Source: an uncultured Haemophilus sp.
GTDB taxonomy: Bacteria; Pseudomonadota; Gammaproteobacteria; Enterobacterales; Pasteurellaceae
DNA: 5,438 nucleotides
NCBI GenBank assembly: GCA_902482195.1
Contig: CABSZQ010000108.1
Span: 1 to 5,438, forward strand
Direction: 5' to 3'
Shown here: positions 5,153 through 5,438 of the stretch, piece after piece
Position numbering within the stretch: position 1 is the stretch's first letter
Layout: every line of letters begins with the position of its first letter
Program-made: the position numbers and the translations under genes
Notes under the pieces: model-generated
Database searches by the model: none
What the model was told of the DNA's origin: nothing
What the model saw: the letters and a program-made list of their open reading frames with translations, nothing else

Positions 5153-5237
5153 GCGGGACTGGCGAAATTGGTAGACGCACCAGATTTAGGTTCTGGCGCC
5201 GAGAGGTGTGTGGGTTCAAGTCCCTCGTCCCGCACCA
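5153..5237 (+). tRNA. tRNA-Leu (TAG)
   Basis: An 85-nt class II tRNA with long variable arm and encoded CCA. The acceptor stem GCGGGAC pairs with GTCCCGC. The anticodon loop TTTAGGT (5185-5191) gives TAG at 5187-5189, reading CUN codons. It corresponds to E. coli leuW. The T stem GTGGG/CCCTC contains a U-U opposition at its second pair, where E. coli has C-G. Confidence 0.96.
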
Positions 5238-5264
5238 TTTATCAGCTTGCAGTCAAATAGTAGT

Positions 5265-5339
5265 TGGGGTATCGCCAAGCGGTAAGGCACCGGGTTTTGA
5301 TCTCGGCATCCCTAGGTTCGAATCCTAGTACCCCAGCCA
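5265..5339 (+). tRNA. tRNA-Gln (TTG), first copy
   Basis: A 75-nt tRNA with encoded CCA. The acceptor stem TGGGGTA pairs with TACCCCA, the anticodon loop TTTTGAT (5295-5301) gives TTG at 5297-5299, and the T arm CTAGG/CCTAG is perfect. It matches the E. coli glnU type. A 27-nt spacer separates it from tRNA-Leu. The 47-nt spacer to the next tRNA holds an AT-only hairpin (5348-5354 with 5361-5367), a plausible processing region. Confidence 0.97.
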
Positions 5340-5386
5340 TACTATCTAAATAAAATCTTCTTTATTTCAAATCAAAGAATTTCAGT

Positions 5387-5438
5387 TGGGGTATCGCCAA
5401 GCGGTAAGGCACCGGGTTTTGATCTCGGCATCCCTAGG
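5387..5438 (+). tRNA. tRNA-Gln (TTG), second copy, cut by window end
   Basis: The first 52 nt of a tRNA identical, over all visible bases, to the copy at 5265-5339. The anticodon TTG is included. The remaining T arm, acceptor end and CCA would lie beyond the window. In E. coli the equivalent cluster continues with another tRNA-Met and two more tRNA-Gln genes. Confidence 0.93.

Noticed and set aside
1..5438. A hidden new system, mobile element, CRISPR array, toxin-antitoxin pair or integration scar
   Set aside because: Every long stretch is explained by conserved housekeeping genes or tRNAs. There are no direct-repeat arrays, transposase or integrase motifs, and no attachment-type duplication of a tRNA end within the window. 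The repeats seen are uptake signals and the tRNA-Gln duplication.

Overview
The window is an ordinary chromosomal stretch from a member of the Pasteurellaceae. The main evidence is seven exact copies of the nine-base DNA uptake signal AAGTGCGGT (five forward, two reverse) in 5.4 kb. This is the Haemophilus influenzae-type signal, not the Actinobacillus pleuropneumoniae type. The window also holds a clear hemA. From memory, H. influenzae lacks the early haem pathway, which is why it needs X factor. A haem-independent relative such as Haemophilus parainfluenzae, or an Aggregatibacter or Pasteurella species, therefore fits better. That species call is inference.

Layout. At 1-815 on the minus strand is the N-terminal half of ycaO, cut by the window edge. 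A 179-bp intergenic region with a candidate promoter for each side separates it from yegP (995-1333, plus), a small protein made of two tandem copies of one fold. yegP runs head-on into yafS (1334-2050, minus), a methyltransferase-like gene; the stop codons abut, and the yegP terminator hairpin lies inside the last codons of yafS. yafS and gloB (2061-2762, plus; glyoxalase II) diverge from start codons only 10 bp apart, the same pairing as in E. coli. Next come hemA (2898-4220; glutamyl-tRNA reductase) and, overlapping it by 17 bp, a gene for an exported NAGPA/DUF2233-type putative phosphodiester glycosidase (4204-4947).

From 5007 to the right edge is a tRNA operon: a strong-looking promoter with a GC-rich discriminator and an A/T-rich upstream element, then elongator tRNA-Met(CAT), tRNA-Leu(TAG), tRNA-Gln(TTG) and a second tRNA-Gln(TTG) cut by the window end. 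The order matches the E. coli metT-leuW-glnU-glnW cluster.

The genes do not form one pathway. They cover ribosomal protein S12 modification (ycaO), an uncharacterised small protein (yegP), methylglyoxal detoxification (gloB, perhaps with yafS), tetrapyrrole synthesis (hemA), an envelope enzyme of unknown substrate, and translation (tRNAs). Glutamyl-tRNA reductase uses Glu-tRNA, but no tRNA-Glu gene is present here.

I found no mobile element, CRISPR array, toxin-antitoxin pair, phage gene or undescribed multi-gene system. The points most worth a second look are small in scale: uptake sequences that double as a hairpin in front of hemA and as signal-peptide coding sequence, a terminator embedded in the coding end of the opposing gene, and the very tight divergent start of yafS and gloB.
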